Below are positions 18,961 to 28,408 of a stretch of 55,002 nucleotides of DNA, one piece after another. Position 1 is the stretch's first letter. The number at the start of each line of letters is the position of its first letter. A model generated the notes under the pieces. The model was not told where the DNA came from. It searched no databases and saw only the letters and a program-made list of their open reading frames with translations. The DNA is taken from the NCBI RefSeq assembly GCF_009766085.1, contig NZ_LMUF01000056.1, positions 96,640 through 151,641 of the forward strand, written 5' to 3'. Origin of the DNA: Burkholderia sp. S171. Lineage in GTDB: Bacteria > Pseudomonadota > Gammaproteobacteria > Burkholderiales > Burkholderiaceae. Both the position numbers and the translations under genes were made by a program.

Positions 18961-19433
18961 ACCGCGCCCAAGAACCGCGCTATTTGATTTCGTTGAAGGA
19001 AAATATCGACGCAGGTTGTTCGGTGTGCGGGAAACGATGGTGTGAACAGAGCGTGAGAAATATACGACCAAGACTAACGAAGTCTGAATGAGCGGCAATT
19101 GAGTAGTTTTTATATTGATGACAGTCAGCAGGTATATCGGCAGTTGTCGGAATAGGTGAATTGCGCGGCTGCGCAAGCAGATTAACAACTGGCTGGGGCA
19201 TTGAGGGACGCACATTCCACGGAAATGGATGTCGACCTCGTTGGAGGACTTCGACGTGCTTAACGCAACTTGGTACAAGACGCTCAAAAAATCAATCCAA
19301 ACGGCGGCCCGGGATCTAGCTGAGAATGGTCAAGGCTTAGTTGACCAATTCGTGAGCGGCCGCATCGCGAAATAGTGTGTTTCGGCAATAGCTCTATGCC
19401 AGCAACTCGCGGGTAGATAGTATTCGGTGTCCT

Positions 19434-19550
19434 TTGCAGCGGCTCGCCTCTCGCCAAATGCGCCTCCCGCATTGCGGGAGTTTTTTCGCGAAGCTTGGTT
19501 GACCGGCTGATACGAGTGGAAACGCGATTTGTCGTGACAGACATAGGGGC
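19434..19550. repeat. Copy A of a diverged 115-bp repeat (copy B at 25386-25500)
   Basis: By eye about 70% of bases match the copy at 25.4 kb in the same orientation, including CTCTCGCC-AATGCGCCT, GACCGG-TG-TACGAGT and GACAGACA-AGG anchors. In one minus-strand frame both copies give similar peptides (a VC-x(4)-RF stretch, then GGAFGE or RGALGE), so they may be relics of a shared gene. Confidence 0.45.
19464..19486 (+). terminator. Intrinsic-terminator-like hairpin
   Basis: CTCCCGC (19464-19470), ATT loop, GCGGGAG (19474-19480) and six T residues form a textbook forward rho-independent terminator. No intact gene lies upstream to use it, so it may be a remnant. The related copy B at 25.4 kb does not keep the stem. 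Confidence 0.5.
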
Positions 19551-20321
19551 TGCTTACCCGGAACATGTGCCGAGTGAGGTCGCCTTAGCTAGTCGCTGCG
19601 CCACTTTGGTTCCGTGACCGCGTTGTTCATTCTCGGTGACGAGGGGGCCGCCTATGCCGAGCATTTCCTTGCGAAGACGTTACCGCGTGCCGCGAGCAGG
19701 CTGAGTTCTGCAGCATCCTGCGCTAGTGGATTCGATCCCGTGGTCAACCTTGAAAGCATGCCAGTAGCGCGCCCGGATTGCCGGTTCTACGCCGTGGATA
19801 CCGATTTCGTCCGGGCAGCCCAGGCCAGCACGATCGACGACCCGATCCGCAGCTTCTGGGAATTCGAGTGCAGTGCCGCACTTGGACGAGAAGGGTCGCG
19901 ACGGCTATCCAATGTTTTTGGCAATGCGCAGGCCCCGCGCCTTTGCTGTCGCAACTGATGGAGGCTAGATGCTGCCTCACCCGGTCATGGTTCACTCGCC
20001 AACGCGCTGGACACCCCGAACAGGATTTATAGCGACGGGACTTACCCCGTCGATGGAGATGTTGTATGGTCAGATTCGTCGTCTATCGGGAATGTCATAT
20101 CCACGGGCAAGGTGAGATGAACAACGGACTGACTAAGGCATAGCTCGGGTTCGCTAAGGGCCTACCGCGCGGAAACGGCCAAAGCATAAAGGCTTTGACT
20201 GAAGGACGGTCGCGACAATGCCGCGTAAAAACTGACCCGTCGGAATTCGCGATCTTGCATCAATCCGGATTTGCTTTTCGAGTTACGATTATATTTATCG
20301 AATAAGATAAATGGAAAGCAT

Positions 20322-20801
20322 GTGGCTCGTGGCGAGGCGTATTGCGTTGAGGCGGAAGAGAATATTACGCTGCGCGAAGCGCACGATAGATACTTTTCGC
20401 AGCCGGAAGGTAAGCGAAAGCGGCTCAGCTTCATGTGCGGTGATCCGAAATGCCGGGTTGTCGCTCGACCCAAGGTCGTTGGCGCAGTATATGATCGACC
20501 TGATGCGTTTGATCCCGATGCGTTCCAGAGCGACCGAAATCGGGCGCCTTATTATCGTCGACATATCCGTTTCCCACATATAGACGGATGCACTTGGGAC
20601 GAACCGGCTGACGAAGAAACCGAGTTTGACGAACCGGTTGATCTAGATCACACGGTGAACATTGGCGAGAACGAACTTATCTGGCTGCCTGAAGCGCCAG
20701 GAACGACGTGTAAATTAGCGAAAGGGCCGCACGAAATCGATGCAGCCTTCGAAGATGGAGATGACGAGGAAACCAACCAACCGACGATCCACACGACCTG
20801 A
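20322..20801 (+). CDS. Hypothetical protein with Cys-x4-Cys ... His-x3-Cys motif (putative zinc site)
   Basis: From GTG 20322 (leader ATGGAAAGC; an upstream TTG at 20271 is possible) the frame encodes about 159 residues. The centre holds RLSFMCGDPKCRVVARPKVV, then PYYRRHIRFPHIDGC, giving two cysteines four residues apart and a later His-x3-Cys, as in a zinc-binding fold. The pattern recalls the N-terminal module of CoiA-like or restriction-type nuclease proteins, but no nuclease domain follows. The last 60 residues are strongly acidic (DEPADEETEFDEPVD, AAFEDGDDEE). It may be a truncated N-terminal part or a stand-alone small protein. An AT-rich promoter-like stretch precedes it. No partner gene is adjacent. 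Confidence 0.5.
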   Translation: MARGEAYCVEAEENITLREAHDRYFSQPEGKRKRLSFMCGDPKCRVVARPKVVGAVYDRPDAFDPDAFQSDRNRAPYYRRHIRFPHIDGCTWDEPADEETEFDEPVDLDHTVNIGENELIWLPEAPGTTCKLAKGPHEIDAAFEDGDDEETNQPTIHTT

Positions 20802-20885
20802 TTCCACGCGTTTCTTCGTTGAAACTGCAGACCCTTTCGAGCTTGCCTCGTCGAAGCGCGTTCTTTCATCTTGATGTTCATTCAT

Positions 20886-20912
20886 ATGACCATTTCGATA
20901 TCAATTGGTCAT
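20886..20912. promoter_or_regulatory. Operator-like inverted repeat
   Basis: ATGACCA (20886-20892) and TGGTCAT (20906-20912) form exact 7-bp arms around a 13-bp spacer containing GATATC. This spacing suits a dimeric repressor site. It lies 85 nt after the Cys/His protein gene, with no gene directly downstream. Confidence 0.3.
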
Positions 20913-22689
20913 GGTGCCGAAAACTGAACTAGCGCGTAGGTGATTCGCTGGCCCGTTTCCCGCGTAATGCTCAAGGAAAGATATCAAAGTCCGGTGATTT
21001 TAGATTGGAGCGCGGCGAGAATGCTCCTCTGTTTTCCAGAAAAACCGAAGAGTTTTGAACTAAAAAATAGCGCGGGTGGTTAAATTGATCGAGGTACCTC
21101 TCTGTAGGTGTCTTGCATGAAATAAAATGTATGGAAAAGTACCAAGACTGCGACAGACTGTCGGACTCGTTTGCCGCGAATCACTTCGAATATGCCGGGC
21201 GAGTATTGATTGATTTTCATCATTAGGTGGGTGATGACTGCAACCGTTACGGATTCGAATCTGTATCGTGGGTCTTCGGAACGTTCTTCGCATTAGGCCC
21301 GCGGCGATGGGTCGATGCGGCGAACTATTAATTTCGAATGCTAGCGACGTGATGAGACGCGCAAAGTCATATTGCTGTTCGAAAATTCCGAAATAAGTCG
21401 ATTCCTGAATCGAAATGTCGCAATAAAATTAAAATAATCTATTTTCAGTCGCATTTTTTATTGAATCGCAAGGATCTTCCAACAGTCTTTGGGTTTTTAG
21501 GGTTTATAAGAAGCGAGCGGTAACCATTTAGCTGGCGAAAAATGCGGCGATGTACGATCTAACTGTTCTCATTGCGGCAGAGCAATGAAAAAATAGTGGG
21601 AAGAAGTTCGAGCATAGTGCGCAACGCCACTCAGTTTCCGCAAGATTGTGATTTGTCGCCGTACGATTCCATGATAGTGAAACGTCTAGCTAGGTCGGTG
21701 CAAGTCTTATATTCGGTATTGAGGTTAAAAAATTTCGGTGCGATTTTTATAAAACATCCGATTGCAGGATCCGCTATTCTTCATAGAAGTTTAATTTTTT
21801 GTAACGTGAACTGAATCTCATTGACGTCCGCACGCTGTAAGATGTTGATCGGTGCTGCAGCAATCGGTTGAAAGTTGCATAAAGGATTCGATTCGATTTA
21901 CATAATTGCTGTTAGGTGCGGCTCACGGTCTGTATAGATATCGTGATTTCGTAGGTTGAAGCAAGAGGCGGTCCTCGTTGCGATTGATGATGCTGATCGG
22001 AGGTAGGAAAGAGTAGTCGAGAGTTAAATAGATTTATTGCTGAGAATTCCGCTGGTAGAGGGGGCGAACTATAGTCTCTTTTTATATTGGACGCGTTTGC
22101 TTGCAGCTATCTTTATAGTTGCAAATATTTTGTACGTTGAATTTTGAAGTTTTTCTTCCTGTAGTCCACTGTCAGCTGTCCCCAAGCAATGCTAAGCATA
22201 GTATAAGTTAGTGGCCGTGCCTAATCTCGGAATCGGGTGCCGGAGCGTTTTTTGTGCTTATCCAATTGCAGAAGATCTAAAACGCGTCGATTGTACTAAC
22301 GTTCAACGGGGACGCTCTGTTTTTGCTTGCTCTGGCCATAGTAATTAAAAATGGTTCCGAGCATAATGTGCCGTTCTTCAGCTTCTCAGCTGTCTCTGGC
22401 GGCGAGTTCGCATGCACCGGACATAACCTCGGCATCGCTTAAGCTCTATGCCCGCGGGCATTTTGCGATTGCGAAATGTATCTTGTTTTTTGGGTACATC
22501 AAAGGTTCACGCGAATGTTTGGTTTGAAATTTCGTAGTTTGTCAGTCAGCGCATTGGTCGATGTCCGTGGGCAGCAGCTTATGCCGTCGGTTGCAATGGA
22601 GCCGTGCCGATGACTTCGCGCTAGTTCACTTTCGACGCTGTGTGCGCGTTGGCCATTTACACCGTAGTGATTCGCGTGACCATGCTATG
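20913..22689. other. AT-rich region without genes
   Basis: Nearly 1.8 kb of clearly lower GC content than the flanks, with many stop codons in all frames. The longest frames (21060-21293 minus, 21572-21814 plus) show no family features. It is most likely foreign DNA or a very old decayed island. Confidence 0.5.
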
Positions 22690-22730
22690 TTGGAGCATGA
22701 TTATTGGCGCCGATGTAAAAATGACCCGCC
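22690..22730. mobile_element. Probable left end of the IS21-family relic
   Basis: A segment beginning TGGAGCATG and containing GGCGCCGATGTAAAAATGACC lies about 75 nt before the istA remnant. IS21 elements start with TG and carry GATGTAAA-type sub-terminal repeats. The right end is missing because the element is fused to the capD fragment. Confidence 0.35.
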
Positions 22731-22803
22731 GCGGAAATAAACCTGACGCACCTGTGGGAGAAGATGACAGCTTTTGCCGCCGTTGCTAACTCAGGAGCAA
22801 CCT

Positions 22804-23175
22804 GTGGAAATCAGGGTATCGGCCCGACGCGGAACAGCGGTGCGTTAGATAGCGAGGCAAACGGTTAATCGCGCGACACGGTGCGTCGCTAACTGAGCGA
22901 CGAACAGGCGAGCCGTCACAGCCAGCGCGAGCCGCGAGCAACGAAGCTCCGTCCGCTCTAGGACTATCTGCTGGAGCTCGTCGTCGCCGCGCGGCCGCGC
23001 TGGATTTCGACACCTGTTCTGTTAAGTGAACTGCAGGAAGTGGGATACGAAGGCGACATCAGTCAGCCCAAGGCATTCCCGACTCCTCCAAACGTCTCGC
23101 GGCCGAGCCGGTGGTGGGTTCGAGACTGCGCCCTGGCAAGCAGATGCACGCTGATTTCACCATCATCCCGACAGG
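22804..23175 (+). mobile_element. istA: IS21-family istA transposase remnant
   Basis: From GTG 22804 the frame reads VEIRVSARRGTAVR, an in-frame TAG at 22846-22848, then IARQTVNR, matching the IstA N-terminal helix-turn-helix. A frame change leads to SRHSQREPRATKLRPL, a stop, DYLLELVVAARPRWISTPVL and SELQEVGYEGDISQPKAF. Another change gives AAEPVVGS, then PGKQMHADFTII, the start of the DDE core. The catalytic residues and the partner istB are missing. The sequence stops exactly where the capD fragment begins (23176-23177). It is inactive, and clearly IS21 by motif order. Confidence 0.75.
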
Positions 23176-23792
23176 ATGCGAGCAAGCGCCCGGCCGGGAT
23201 GGCGTGTCAGGCGTTGCAGCAGACCGCGCCGCGCACGCAGTTCGAGACGGTGAGATTTGGCAACGTGCTGGGCAGCGCGGGCAGTGTGATCCCGAAGTTC
23301 CAGCAACAGATCGCGAAGGGTGGCCCGGTGACGGTGACGCATCCGGAGATCACCCGGTTCTTCATGACGATTTCCGAAGCCGCGCAACTGGTGCTGCAGG
23401 CGTCGAGCATGGGCCGTGGCGGCGAGATCTTTATCCTGGATATGGGTGAGCCGGTACGGATCGTGGATCTGGCGCGCGATCTGATCCGGTTGTACGGATT
23501 CACGGAGGAGCAGATTCGGATTGTGTTCACGGGCCTGCGGCCGGGCGAAAAGCTATACGAAGAATTGCTTGCCGACGACGAGACGACCACCCGCACGCCC
23601 CATCCGAAGCTGCGGATTGCACAGGCGCGAGAAGTGCCGAATCATTTCCTCGATGAATTGCTGCCGTGGCTGATGCAGCATCGCGTGCTGGCAGATGAAG
23701 AAGTGCGGCGCGACCTGCGCCGCTGGGTGCCGGAGTATCAGACGACCATGCCGCCGAAGTTGGAGAGCGTTCCGTCGGTTCGAAATGGTTGA
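23176..23792 (+). pseudogene. CapD/WbpM-like protein, 5'-truncated second copy
   Basis: Homology starts at ASKR (23177) of the family's STDKAV...GASKRVAE region and runs to the normal stop, so the NAD-binding half and the catalytic lysine motif before it are lost. Seen parts include QFETVRFGNVLGSAGS, then VIPKFQQQIAKGGPVTV and the same C-terminal end as at 1-420. ATG 23199 could still start a 197-aa fragment, and a continuous frame also runs in from the istA relic. The overlap with copy 1 differs by about 16 silent changes plus a few substitutions in the last dozen codons. Truncation by the IS21 element is the simplest reading. Confidence 0.85.
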
Positions 23793-23933
23793 AGGTACTT
23801 ACCGCTGATGCGCTGCTTCCGCTAGTTATGGATGTAGCCAGTTCAAGGGGGCAGCGGGGTGCGCTTCATCGAGCGGTATGAGTCGCTGGAGTTCACCTTT
23901 CGCTCGTCCCTCTTCCACGCTTCTTGCGAAGGC

Positions 23934-24713
23934 CTAGTCTCGCTCCATGCGCTGCAGTCTCTTTACGTGCAATCGCTGCGAGATACCTTTAAACACATTG
24001 CCCTCGTGCGGATCACCGAAATGGAGCAGTGCGGTACAGCGGACGCTGGACGGCAAACAGGCCTGATTCGCGTGAAGAGAACGCATGCCCCAGAAGAAAT
24101 AGAGATTGCCCGGCGTCAGCGGCACGATTTTCGCCGACAGCAGTTTTTGCACGCGCGGCGAACGCCACGTGCGCTTCAGCAGTTTTTCTACCAGTATTTT
24201 TTCGACGATGTTGACTATCGCAAAGCGTCTCGCTTCGCGCAAATTCGGGAACATGACCAGGTGACCTGGCGGTTCATCCGCGCCGTTGGGGATCAGAATT
24301 GGCAGCAGCACGGTGACGACATACGAGTCGTAGTGAAAGTTGAGCGCGTGCCGCAGCCCGTGCGTGCCGGTCAGCCCGCGCAGGACGGGAAATATCCGGT
24401 CGCTGGGCGGCGATGCACGCATCTTCCGCTCATAAAGACTTCGCATTAGCGCGCGAAAGCCTGGATCCTCAAATAGCGGATTGAGACAGGTATCGACGAT
24501 CCATGCCGCACCTTCAAGGCCGAAATATTGGCCGTTATGCTGCTCGATCTGATGGGCGACGAAACTGCGCATCTGCGTGAGGGTTGCCTCGGGCACAATA
24601 TCGTGCAGTATCCCTACGCCGGAATCGTCCATTGATTCGGCCAGTGCCTGCGCGCTCTCCGCGCTCACCGGTAAGAATCCGCTAAGCGGCAACCCGTCGT
24701 TCAATGCGGTCAT
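23934..24713 (-). CDS. Fe(II)/2-oxoglutarate dioxygenase-like protein (PhyH/2OG-FeII fold)
   Basis: Start chosen at ATG 24713 behind AAGAGGA. The 259-aa product has the jelly-roll signature of non-haem iron dioxygenases: H127-x-D129 in FHYDSYVVT, a distal H214 in GMRSLHANQ and R225, which would bind 2-oxoglutarate. These enzymes hydroxylate small molecules, lipids or sugars using O2. The segment ILIPNGADEPPGHLVMFPN between the strands is typical of proteins that sense or modify membrane-linked substrates, but the substrate is unknown. It is convergent with the truncated capD and about 960 bases from the next leftward gene. Expected cytoplasmic. Confidence 0.65.
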   Translation of the reverse strand: MTALNDGLPLSGFLPVSAESAQALAESMDDSGVGILHDIVPEATLTQMRSFVAHQIEQHNGQYFGLEGAAWIVDTCLNPLFEDPGFRALMRSLYERKMRASPPSDRIFPVLRGLTGTHGLRHALNFHYDSYVVTVLLPILIPNGADEPPGHLVMFPNLREARRFAIVNIVEKILVEKLLKRTWRSPRVQKLLSAKIVPLTPGNLYFFWGMRSLHANQACLPSSVRCTALLHFGDPHEGNVFKGISQRLHVKRLQRMERD

Positions 24714-25145
24714 CTCAGTCCTCTTGGCCTGGCTTCGACAGCGAAATGCCAATTCATATTCGCCTTAAGAACCTTGACGGAAAATTGCGTAGTCTTCCGT
24801 ACGAATTCGCACAGATGACCCAATTCGCGCAGCACGGGCATACGCTTTGTTCACTTTCCCGAGCAGCGCAGTCCGATACCTAAAGATAGGCATATGTTTC
24901 GCACTGCCTATCGGGAAATCAAAAGCGGTCGCCTGAGTTCGCTGCAGTCAGCCACTGTGTTCGGTTACCCACTCTAAGTAATAGGCAATAACGGGGCGGG
25001 GGCGCGCGTAGTGATCCAGATGATGTGCATCCGCAGCAAAGTTTTCTTAGTCGCTGATACCGAGGCTTTGCGACAACATAGGCGGCCATGCAAGATAGGG
25101 TTGCGCTTCTCGGTCCTCACTGTTGTCGAGGCGCATGAGTTTAAG

Positions 25146-25157
25146 GCAAACGTTTGC
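25146..25157. promoter_or_regulatory. LacI/PurR-type palindrome GCAAACGTTTGC (site 1)
   Basis: A perfect 12-bp palindrome with central CG, the core of PurR-like operators. The identical 12-mer recurs at 38333-38344. Here it lies about 430 nt upstream of the leftward dioxygenase gene, too far for a simple repressor site. Confidence 0.35.
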
Positions 25158-25385
25158 ATTTGGAACGGACTGCGAAATAGTCCATCGATGGAACCAGAGC
25201 CGCATCCTGCCAAATCAGGATGCAGATCGTCAGGAGCGATTCGGCCTGCGCTTTCGCAGTCGCGCCGAGCTTCGTCGTCGTGTCGGATGTCAGTCAGATC
25301 GTCGGCTTGGAAGGCGAGCGCTCGCGCTGGATGAGTTGTGATGGCGATGGTCGAGTCGTCGTCAATTGCGAAGTCAAATAGCTGG

Positions 25386-25500
25386 CAGTGGCTCAGCTCT
25401 CGCCCAATGCGCCTCTGGCCTTGTAGGAATTTTGCGCGTACGTTACTCGACCGGTTGCTACGAGTCTGAAACGCAACCGTTTGCGACAGACAAAGGCGGG
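25386..25500. repeat. Copy B of the diverged 115-bp repeat
   Basis: Same orientation as copy A at 19434-19550. The hairpin of copy A is not conserved here (CTCTGGCCTTGTAGGAATTTT). Confidence 0.45.
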
Positions 25501-25670
25501 CGATCAAGGATATTCGCGCGGTGCCATTGAATGGCCACACAAGCTACTCGACACGACACTAACATGCACGCTAACTCGAAAGCTTTCCAGCTAACAAGTT
25601 GAGCGCAGCCACCTCGACGTCCCCAAGCCCGTTCCCCGCATATTAACTATTTGGATAAGAGCACGTTATC

Positions 25671-26921
25671 CTAAATCCCGGACATAGGCGGTGTGTCGCC
25701 TGAACCAGGCTCAGAATGGGGCAACAAGTTTTCCAGGCGGGTCGCGGCCGCCTGGGGCCATTTTTCTTGTGCTGGTTCGCCGGCATAGACGGCGTCGGTC
25801 GCTTTCGCTCGCCGAGTCGACGTCAGCGCATGCGCAAGCCAGATGCACGGAGCTTCAACTGCGATGAAGCTCAACCACGACAGGCCGACCGCTAACACTG
25901 CCGACGGAATCATATAGAGAGCGAGCGGGCCGCCTGTCCAGCCTTCCCGGCTGCACAACCAAAAGATCACGTACACCGGTACGCTATGCAGCAGGTACAT
26001 CGAATAGCTGATTCTGCCGAGCCACGCAAAAAACCGCAGATGGATTTTCCAGACGGTCGCCAATACGCTGAAGATCGCCAATGCGGCCAAGTAGCTGAAC
26101 GACTCGATCACGTGCGAAACATCATGCTGTTTGAACCCGGCCGCGCCGATCAATAGCGAAACGAAGACAACGATCCCGGTCACGCTCAGGAACGCTCTTT
26201 TGTAGGAGCAGTCTGCGCGCAGCGCCCGCACACCTTTGAACCCAAGCACCACGCGTCCTTCCGGGTGGTCGTATGCTTTGCGGAAGCACGCCCCCCAAAA
26301 CATGATCGATAGATGAAAGAGCATGCCTTTGTACTGACCCAAGGCATTCGCGGGAATGATATGAAGCGCGGACGTAACGACGAACGCTGCACTTAATGCG
26401 GCGCAAACGATGCACAGCACGCGCATCTGCTGGATTCCACCTAGCCAGAATAATCCGAGGCACAGCGCATAAAATGCCAGTTCGGTTTCCAGCGTCCAGT
26501 AGTGCGGCATCATTGGGGTTTGACCTAACGCGTCCGGAAGCATGGTCGCATTGGCTAGCCATCCCGCAGTGTTCACATGCATACCGAAAAGCATCCAGTA
26601 TGCAAAGAAGCCAATGGGTATTGATAACCAGTAGGTCGGATATAGACGGAGGAACCGTCGAATGAGAAATTGGCGCGTGCCCGAACCAATAGGGCCGTTC
26701 AAGCTATTCGGTATGAGCAATCCGCTCAACGCGAAAAATACGACGACGCCAATCCGGCCGAAGTTGCCGTAGTACTGCGTCGCATTTATCCATTGCTCGG
26801 ACCCGGCAATTGGCGCCAACTTAACAGCAAAATGCGTCCACATTACAAACAGAACGGCCACGGCACGAATAGCATCGATATGAGACATTCGATGCGGCAT
26901 GACTCCAGCTGTCGTCTTCAA
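25671..26921 (-). CDS. Acyltransferase-3 (OafA/NodX-type) membrane O-acyltransferase
   Basis: A 416-aa multi-pass membrane protein with the acyltransferase-3 fold: HIDAIRAVAVLFVMWTH at the first helix (histidine and arginine expected at the active site), GRIGVVVFFALSGLLI, an RRFLRLYPTYW loop and late helices with SYSMYLLHSVPVY. About ten hydrophobic segments are visible. It lacks the C-terminal SGNH domain of the pseudogene at 15.6-17.7 kb. The likely role is moving acetyl or other acyl groups onto a surface polysaccharide at the inner membrane. TTG 26921 after AAGGGGA is the favoured start; ATG 26900 is possible. The C-terminal 60 residues are a soluble, low-complexity tail. Confidence 0.8.
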   Translation of the reverse strand: MKTTAGVMPHRMSHIDAIRAVAVLFVMWTHFAVKLAPIAGSEQWINATQYYGNFGRIGVVVFFALSGLLIPNSLNGPIGSGTRQFLIRRFLRLYPTYWLSIPIGFFAYWMLFGMHVNTAGWLANATMLPDALGQTPMMPHYWTLETELAFYALCLGLFWLGGIQQMRVLCIVCAALSAAFVVTSALHIIPANALGQYKGMLFHLSIMFWGACFRKAYDHPEGRVVLGFKGVRALRADCSYKRAFLSVTGIVVFVSLLIGAAGFKQHDVSHVIESFSYLAALAIFSVLATVWKIHLRFFAWLGRISYSMYLLHSVPVYVIFWLCSREGWTGGPLALYMIPSAVLAVGLSWLSFIAVEAPCIWLAHALTSTRRAKATDAVYAGEPAQEKWPQAAATRLENLLPHSEPGSGDTPPMSGI

Positions 26922-27056
26922 CGAAGTTCCCCTTGGAATAAAAGGGTGTTCATCCAGATCGGTTTATTCACCGCTTATTAACAGCCGTCGTCATTCGAAA
27001 GCGACCGGTCGAGCGAGCCTGCACTCAGGCCCGCAGTCGATCAGGTCCGCAATCGA

Positions 27057-27980
27057 TTAGTCCACCCGATGCTGTCGTTTTGCCACGAGCTTGGCAAAAC
27101 GACGCGCAGCGAGGCGCCACTCATACGCGCTCGTAGGGTCGAACTCACGCATTTTTCGATACAGGTAGGGCAGGAAGCCGCCGCGGGAGCGAGACTCAGT
27201 CACGCGCTTGCCGCGCGACAGCTCGCGGTTGCTGTGCCAAGGGAACGACCGCACGCTGGTCGCCGCGCGTCGCGGCAGGCCGAACACCATTGCGTACGCG
27301 TAACGTGGCGCGTCCGAATTGTTAGGGCCCGCGTGATGCAACGTGCGCCCCGCGTGAATCGTGCAGCCGCCGATCGCGAGCGGACAGACGACCGCAGTGG
27401 CGGGATCGAAGCCGTCGATACATTCAAGGCCGTGCGTGCTCGGGTCTCCCCCAATTGGCTGGTGTGGTAGCACGGGTCCGAGATGCGAGCCTTGAATAAA
27501 CTGAAGGCAGCCGTTCGCAAGCGATACATCCTGCAACGGAAACCAAAGGTTTATCTCGCGGTATTCAATGGTCGGGTCGGTGAACGCTTCGTCTTGGTGC
27601 CACGGCGTCACCGCGTCGGCATGAGCCGGCTTGTAGAAGAAGCTGTCGCTGACGAAGCGCGCCTTCTCGCCGAGCAATTGCACGGCGATCTGGTGGGCGG
27701 AGCGGCGCAGTTCCGTCTCCGCGATGCTGCGTTCCAACATTGACGGATGGTGCAGCTGGGCGAGCTTAGGCTCGTCGAACTCGGTGTGCTCAGGATAAAA
27801 GTCGAAAAGCAAGCCTTCCCGAAAGCCCGCTTTGCTCTGCAGCAACCGACTACCCACCCGTCGGAGCTCGGCGAGCTCGTCCAGGTTCGCTACTTGCTCT
27901 AGCCGCATAAACCCGTCTTGCCAAAAGCGTTCTTTTTGGCTTGGTGACAAGGCTGCGGCGACGGTTATGTCGCGCTTCAA
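27057..27980 (-). CDS. Phytanoyl-CoA dioxygenase (PhyH) family protein
   Basis: A 307-aa non-haem iron dioxygenase. The iron triad is readable as H128-x-D130 (TPWHQDEAF) and H215 (GRTLHHAGPN), and R226 would hold 2-oxoglutarate. Other family marks are ANGCLQFIQGSHLGP and LAIGGCTIHAG. PhyH-like enzymes hydroxylate lipid or natural-product substrates. In a surface-glycan region a lipid or sugar substrate is plausible, but nothing shows which. It lies 135 nt upstream of the acyltransferase gene on the same strand and could share its message. The gene faces a divergent glycosyltransferase operon across a 560-nt promoter region. Confidence 0.8.
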   Translation of the reverse strand: MKRDITVAAALSPSQKERFWQDGFMRLEQVANLDELAELRRVGSRLLQSKAGFREGLLFDFYPEHTEFDEPKLAQLHHPSMLERSIAETELRRSAHQIAVQLLGEKARFVSDSFFYKPAHADAVTPWHQDEAFTDPTIEYREINLWFPLQDVSLANGCLQFIQGSHLGPVLPHQPIGGDPSTHGLECIDGFDPATAVVCPLAIGGCTIHAGRTLHHAGPNNSDAPRYAYAMVFGLPRRAATSVRSFPWHSNRELSRGKRVTESRSRGGFLPYLYRKMREFDPTSAYEWRLAARRFAKLVAKRQHRVD

Positions 27981-28321
27981 AATAGGACCCCGGGTCTAGT
28001 TGGATTTGCCCTCACTAGACCATGTTACAAATCAGCACTCCGTGCGATTCAGCGCATAAAACGTTATTTCGATGTTCCGCGTGCCGGGTCGAACTCGCGC
28101 CGGACATAAGACGCTGGCGGCGGTCCTTTCCGTAGCCGTGTATACCCGTATCTACCTGTGCCTGGGCGTGTCTATCTGTCGGAAGATGGATCGTTATATG
28201 CATGCGTTCCAGGAATAGTGTGCGCATACGAGAAACGTGAAAAATCTTCTGCTTCTATTCCGCTTCCTCCGCTTCTCGCTTTTTCGCTTTTATATAGGCT
28301 GCACACGAAATTAGCGCGAGT

Positions 28322-28374
28322 CGATTTAACGTTGAACATCGCACATCGCGATTTAACGTTGGGCGCCGCACATC
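28322..28374. repeat. Two 26-bp direct repeats in the GT2 promoter region
   Basis: Units at 28322-28347 and 28349-28374, one base apart, share CGATTTAACGTTG and CGCACATC with five differing central bases. The 27-bp period is 2.5 helical turns. Confidence 0.55.
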
Positions 28375-28408
28375 CCCGCGCAGAAGGGGCCGATACTCTG
28401 CTTACTAA

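Larger units (their letters stand above)
18961..20321. other. Decayed DNA with one terminator-like hairpin, no supported gene
   Basis: About 1.35 kb. Open frames are short and uncharacterised. It contains the first copy of a 115-bp block repeated near 25.4 kb, and a strong forward hairpin plus T-run at 19464-19486. Confidence 0.4.
24714..25670. other. Promoter region and decayed DNA, no supported gene
   Basis: About 960 bases upstream of the leftward dioxygenase gene. A minus-strand frame (24974-25540) is open but without start signal or known features. It contains copy B of the 115-bp repeat and a perfect 12-bp palindrome at 25146-25157. Confidence 0.4.
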
